In this document: positions 23,399-25,572 of the stretch, in pieces
How positions within the stretch are numbered: position 1 is the first letter of the stretch
Layout of the letters: every line of letters begins with the position of its first letter
DNA from: RGIG3009 sp045541495
GTDB taxonomy: Bacteria; Bacillota; Clostridia; Oscillospirales; Acutalibacteraceae
Length of the DNA: 25,572 nucleotides
Assembly: GCA_045541495.1 (NCBI GenBank)
Contig: JAZQJE010000049.1
Coordinates: 1 to 25,572 of the forward strand
Direction: 5' to 3'
The notes under the pieces: generated by a model
What the model saw: the letters and a program-made list of their open reading frames with translations, nothing else
Database searches by the model: none
What the model was told of the DNA's origin: nothing
Program-made: the position numbers and the translations under genes

Positions 23399-24928
23399 TT
23401 ATCGGTTATTCCAATATTTGCGATCCAAACTGCGATACTGGATGGCTTCCGCCAAATGGCGATTTTGCAGAGTTTCGCTGCCGTCCAAGTCGGCAATGGT
23501 GCGAGCCACTTTTAAAATACGGTCGTAGGCGCGGGCCGATAACTCCAACCGTTCAAAGGCGGTCTTCATCAGTGCCGAGGCATCGTCGGTGAGGGCACAA
23601 TATTTACGTAACAGCGATGGTGGCAGTTGAGCGTTAGTGAGGATATGGGTGCCTTTATACCGCGCCTGTTGCAATTCTCTCGCCCGATTTACGCGTTCGC
23701 GGATAGCGGTGGAACTTTCGGCAGGAGTTTTGGCGGACAGTTGTTCATATTCCACCGGGGGTACTTCCACATGCAGATCAAAGCGATCCAAGAGCGGCCC
23801 CGAAATGCGGGACAGATACCGGCTCGCTGCGGCGGGGGAACAAGAACAAGGACGGGTGGGGTGTCCGAAATAGCCGCAGGCGCAGGGGTTCATGGCGGCC
23901 ACCAACATAAAGGAACAAGGATACGACAGAGACCCGCTGGCGCGAGAAATCGTGACTTTTCCATCTTCCAGCGGTTGCCGCAAACTTTCCATGGCCATGC
24001 GGGAAAATTCGGGTAATTCGTCTAAAAACAACACGCCGTTATGAGAAAGAGACACTTCGCCGGGACGGGGAATGGTACCGCCGCCGGTGAGGCCCGGCGC
24101 AGATACGGTATGATGGGGAGAGCGGAACGGACGCGCCGTGAGTAATCCCGTTTCTTCGGATAATGTTCCCGCAATGGAATGGATAGCTGAGGCCTCCAGC
24201 GCTTCTCCGCGGGTCATATCGGGCAAAATGGACGGTAAGCGCTTCGCCAACATACTTTTTCCCGAACCGGGCGGACCCACGAGCAGCACGTTATGGGAAC
24301 CCGCGGCGGCAATCTCCAACGCGCGGCGAGGAACGGCCTGCCCCATCACATCGGAAAAATCGGGTGCGGTGTGGTCGGCGGCAGGGGAAAACGCTGTTTT
24401 GGGGAGCGGGGAAAGGCGGTCTTCCCCCCGCAAATGTTTTAACAGACGAGCGGTATGTTCTACTGCGTACACGTCAATACCGTCCACAACGGCCCCTTCG
24501 GCGGCGTTTTCTAAGGGGATGAAGATCTGGTGAATGCCCTCTTTACGGGCGGCCAGTACCATCGGTAACACGCCGCGTACAGGGCGGATGTCACCCGTCA
24601 AGGACAATTCACCGATAAAGGCCATGCCCTCGGTATCGGCAAGCAGTTGTCCGCTGGCTTTCAGCAACGACAGAAACAACGGCAGATCGTAGGTCGAACC
24701 TTCTTTCTTGATATCGGCGGGTGCTAAGTTGACGGTAATACGGCTGACAGGATAGGTGAATTTACCGTTTTTGATGGCGGCGCGCACGCGGTCGCGGGAT
24801 TCCCGCACGGCGGTGCCCGCCATTCCCACGACATCAAAAGCGGGAAGGCCTTGGGAGATATCGGTCTCCACGTCTACGGGGTACCCTTCGATTCCCAAAA
24901 GGCCCATGCTTTTTATAGTGGCAAACAT
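23399..24928 (-). CDS. comM: YifB/ComM family Mg-chelatase-like AAA+ ATPase
   Basis: 509 residues. Order: N-terminal Lon-protease-like domain (about 1-170, with LPAFDVVGMAGTAVRESRDRVRAA and FIGELSLTG), AAA+ Mg-chelatase domain with Walker A GPPGSGKS (218-225) and Walker B FLDE (Asp303-Glu304), a Cys cluster NPCACGYFGHP...CSCS, and a C-terminal helical domain. In Vibrio and Haemophilus ComM is a hexameric helicase for branch migration during natural transformation; in other bacteria its role is less clear. ATG 24928 is preferred because GAGGG lies 6 nt upstream; the in-frame ATG at 24934 directly touches that site. Divergent from the CarD-like gene; followed by the Dabb gene. Confidence 0.93.
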   Translation of the reverse strand: MFATIKSMGLLGIEGYPVDVETDISQGLPAFDVVGMAGTAVRESRDRVRAAIKNGKFTYPVSRITVNLAPADIKKEGSTYDLPLFLSLLKASGQLLADTEGMAFIGELSLTGDIRPVRGVLPMVLAARKEGIHQIFIPLENAAEGAVVDGIDVYAVEHTARLLKHLRGEDRLSPLPKTAFSPAADHTAPDFSDVMGQAVPRRALEIAAAGSHNVLLVGPPGSGKSMLAKRLPSILPDMTRGEALEASAIHSIAGTLSEETGLLTARPFRSPHHTVSAPGLTGGGTIPRPGEVSLSHNGVLFLDELPEFSRMAMESLRQPLEDGKVTISRASGSLSYPCSFMLVAAMNPCACGYFGHPTRPCSCSPAAASRYLSRISGPLLDRFDLHVEVPPVEYEQLSAKTPAESSTAIRERVNRARELQQARYKGTHILTNAQLPPSLLRKYCALTDDASALMKTAFERLELSARAYDRILKVARTIADLDGSETLQNRHLAEAIQYRSLDRKYWNNR

Positions 24929-24951
24929 GTCCATCCCTCACAATTCAATTC

Positions 24952-24980
24952 AGTATACCATGACTCAAGTCACCTGTACA
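24952..24980 (-). promoter_or_regulatory. Probable promoter of comM-Dabb with internal palindrome
   Basis: Minus-strand TGTACA (24975-24980) and TATACT (24952-24957) with 17-bp spacing and an extended -10 (TGG before TATACT). The spacer holds the inverted repeat TGACT-CA-AGTCA (24961-24972), a possible repressor site. Confidence 0.55.
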
Positions 24981-25049
24981 AGCCTTATTTTCAAAACTCG
25001 ACAAGAATTCCCCCCGCTCATCGCAACAGAATTTGTGAAAAATGTCCAT

Positions 25050-25079
25050 TTGAAATCGGAGGGAATGATATGTTATACT
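25050..25079 (+). promoter_or_regulatory. Promoter of the CarD-like gene
   Basis: TTGAAA (25050-25055) and TATACT (25074-25079), spacer 18 bp, with an extended -10 TG (TGTTATACT). Predicted start near 25086, leader about 27 nt containing AAAGGGTGG. Confidence 0.75.
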
Positions 25080-25112
25080 ATTTGTAGAAAGCAGTAAAAG
25101 GGTGGTAGAATA

Positions 25113-25559
25113 ATGTATGAGATTCGGGAATGTGTGATGCATCGCAGTGAGGGTGTTTGCGTGGTAGAAGATATCCGCACGGAACGGTTTCCCGGTGCAG
25201 CCCCCCGTCAGTATTACATCCTGCGCCCGTTATACGAGCATGGCTCTAACACGGTATTTTTGCCGGTTGATAGTGGCGAGATGCGGTTGCGGCCGCTCAT
25301 CACCTGCGAACAGGCAGAGCAGTTATCTCAAGCGGCAAAAGAACAAGGGACACTGTGGGTGGACAATGACCGTCTGCGGCAGGAACAGTTTAATCACTTG
25401 CTGAAAACGGGAGATCCTGCTACGTTGGTAAAACTGTTAGGCGAATTGTGGGAGCATCAGGAACAACAAAGCAAGGAAGGAAAAAAACTGCGCTTTTTCG
25501 ATGAAAAGACGTTACAGGACATTAAACGATTGTTGGGACAAGAGAAAGTCGGATCGTAG
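25113..25559 (+). CDS. CarD/CdnL-like RNA polymerase-binding regulator
   Basis: 148 residues. N-terminal RNA polymerase interaction domain (about 1-65): VMHRSEGVCVVEDI, YYILRPLY and VFLPVDSGEMRLRPLI follow the CarD pattern of a glycine-valine turn, a YYxL strand and a PV...LRPL end. The C-terminal helical part keeps the conserved tryptophan (Trp82) that in CarD and CdnL wedges into the open promoter bubble, then RLRQEQFNHLLKTGD. Family members bind the beta subunit and stabilise open complexes, often at rRNA and growth genes. ATG 25113 follows AAAGGGTGG. It is divergent from comM; the downstream neighbour is outside the window. Confidence 0.85.
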   Translation: MYEIRECVMHRSEGVCVVEDIRTERFPGAAPRQYYILRPLYEHGSNTVFLPVDSGEMRLRPLITCEQAEQLSQAAKEQGTLWVDNDRLRQEQFNHLLKTGDPATLVKLLGELWEHQEQQSKEGKKLRFFDEKTLQDIKRLLGQEKVGS

Positions 25560-25572
25560 CCATGTCGTTCTG

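Noticed and set aside
25562..25572. ATG at 25562, possibly the start of the next plus-strand gene
   Set aside because: Only 11 nt remain in the window and there is no clear ribosome binding site.

Overview
The window reads as a stretch of chromosome from a Bacillota (Firmicutes) bacterium, most likely a gut-type Clostridia such as an Oscillospiraceae relative. This is inferred from an RpoC of 1199 residues (the length of the Bacillus protein), strong AAGGAGG-type ribosome binding sites, sigma-A promoters close to TTGACA-17-TATAAT, a glutamate 5-kinase without a PUA domain, the rpsF-ssb-rpsR cluster, a YdbC/PC4-like protein and a CarD-like protein. Base composition looks close to balanced. I see no rRNA, tRNA, CRISPR array, insertion sequence, phage gene or origin. 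Coding density is very high and no gene is clearly broken.

Layout. 1-3000: lacZ (minus), a GH2 beta-galactosidase whose promoter carries a perfect inverted repeat over the -10. 3008-10349: rpoC and rpoB (minus), driven by a strong promoter at 10522-10550 and a leader of about 165 nt; the gene upstream is divergent, so rpoBC is not attached to rplJ-rplL here. 10704-11768: a lipoprotein serine hydrolase (plus), convergent with msrC (minus, free methionine-R-sulfoxide reductase). 12384-15235: proB-proA-proC (plus), the full glutamate-to-proline pathway, followed by a divergent FNT-family channel. 15961-18967: an MFS transporter and a second GH2 glycosidase (minus), overlapping by 23 nt, probably a sugar uptake and intracellular hydrolysis pair. 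19061-20116: rpsF-ssb-rpsR (minus), with a leader hairpin that resembles the S6:S18 autoregulatory element. 20321-23070: prfB, a DivIVA-like coiled-coil protein, a YdbC-like protein and uppP (plus), one likely operon. 23103-24928: comM/yifB and a Dabb protein (minus). 25113-25559: a CarD/CdnL-like RNA polymerase binding protein (plus).

Most of the window is housekeeping: transcription (RpoB, RpoC, CarD-like), translation (S6, S18, RF2), DNA handling (SSB, ComM, YdbC), envelope lipid recycling (UppP) and proline synthesis, with two carbohydrate modules. I found no clearly new multi-gene system. The points most worth a second look are the lacZ operator candidate, RF2 without the usual programmed frameshift, the rpsF leader, the unusual FNT channel behind proBAC, the non-lactamase serine hydrolase, and the prfB-coiled coil-ydbC-uppP gene order.
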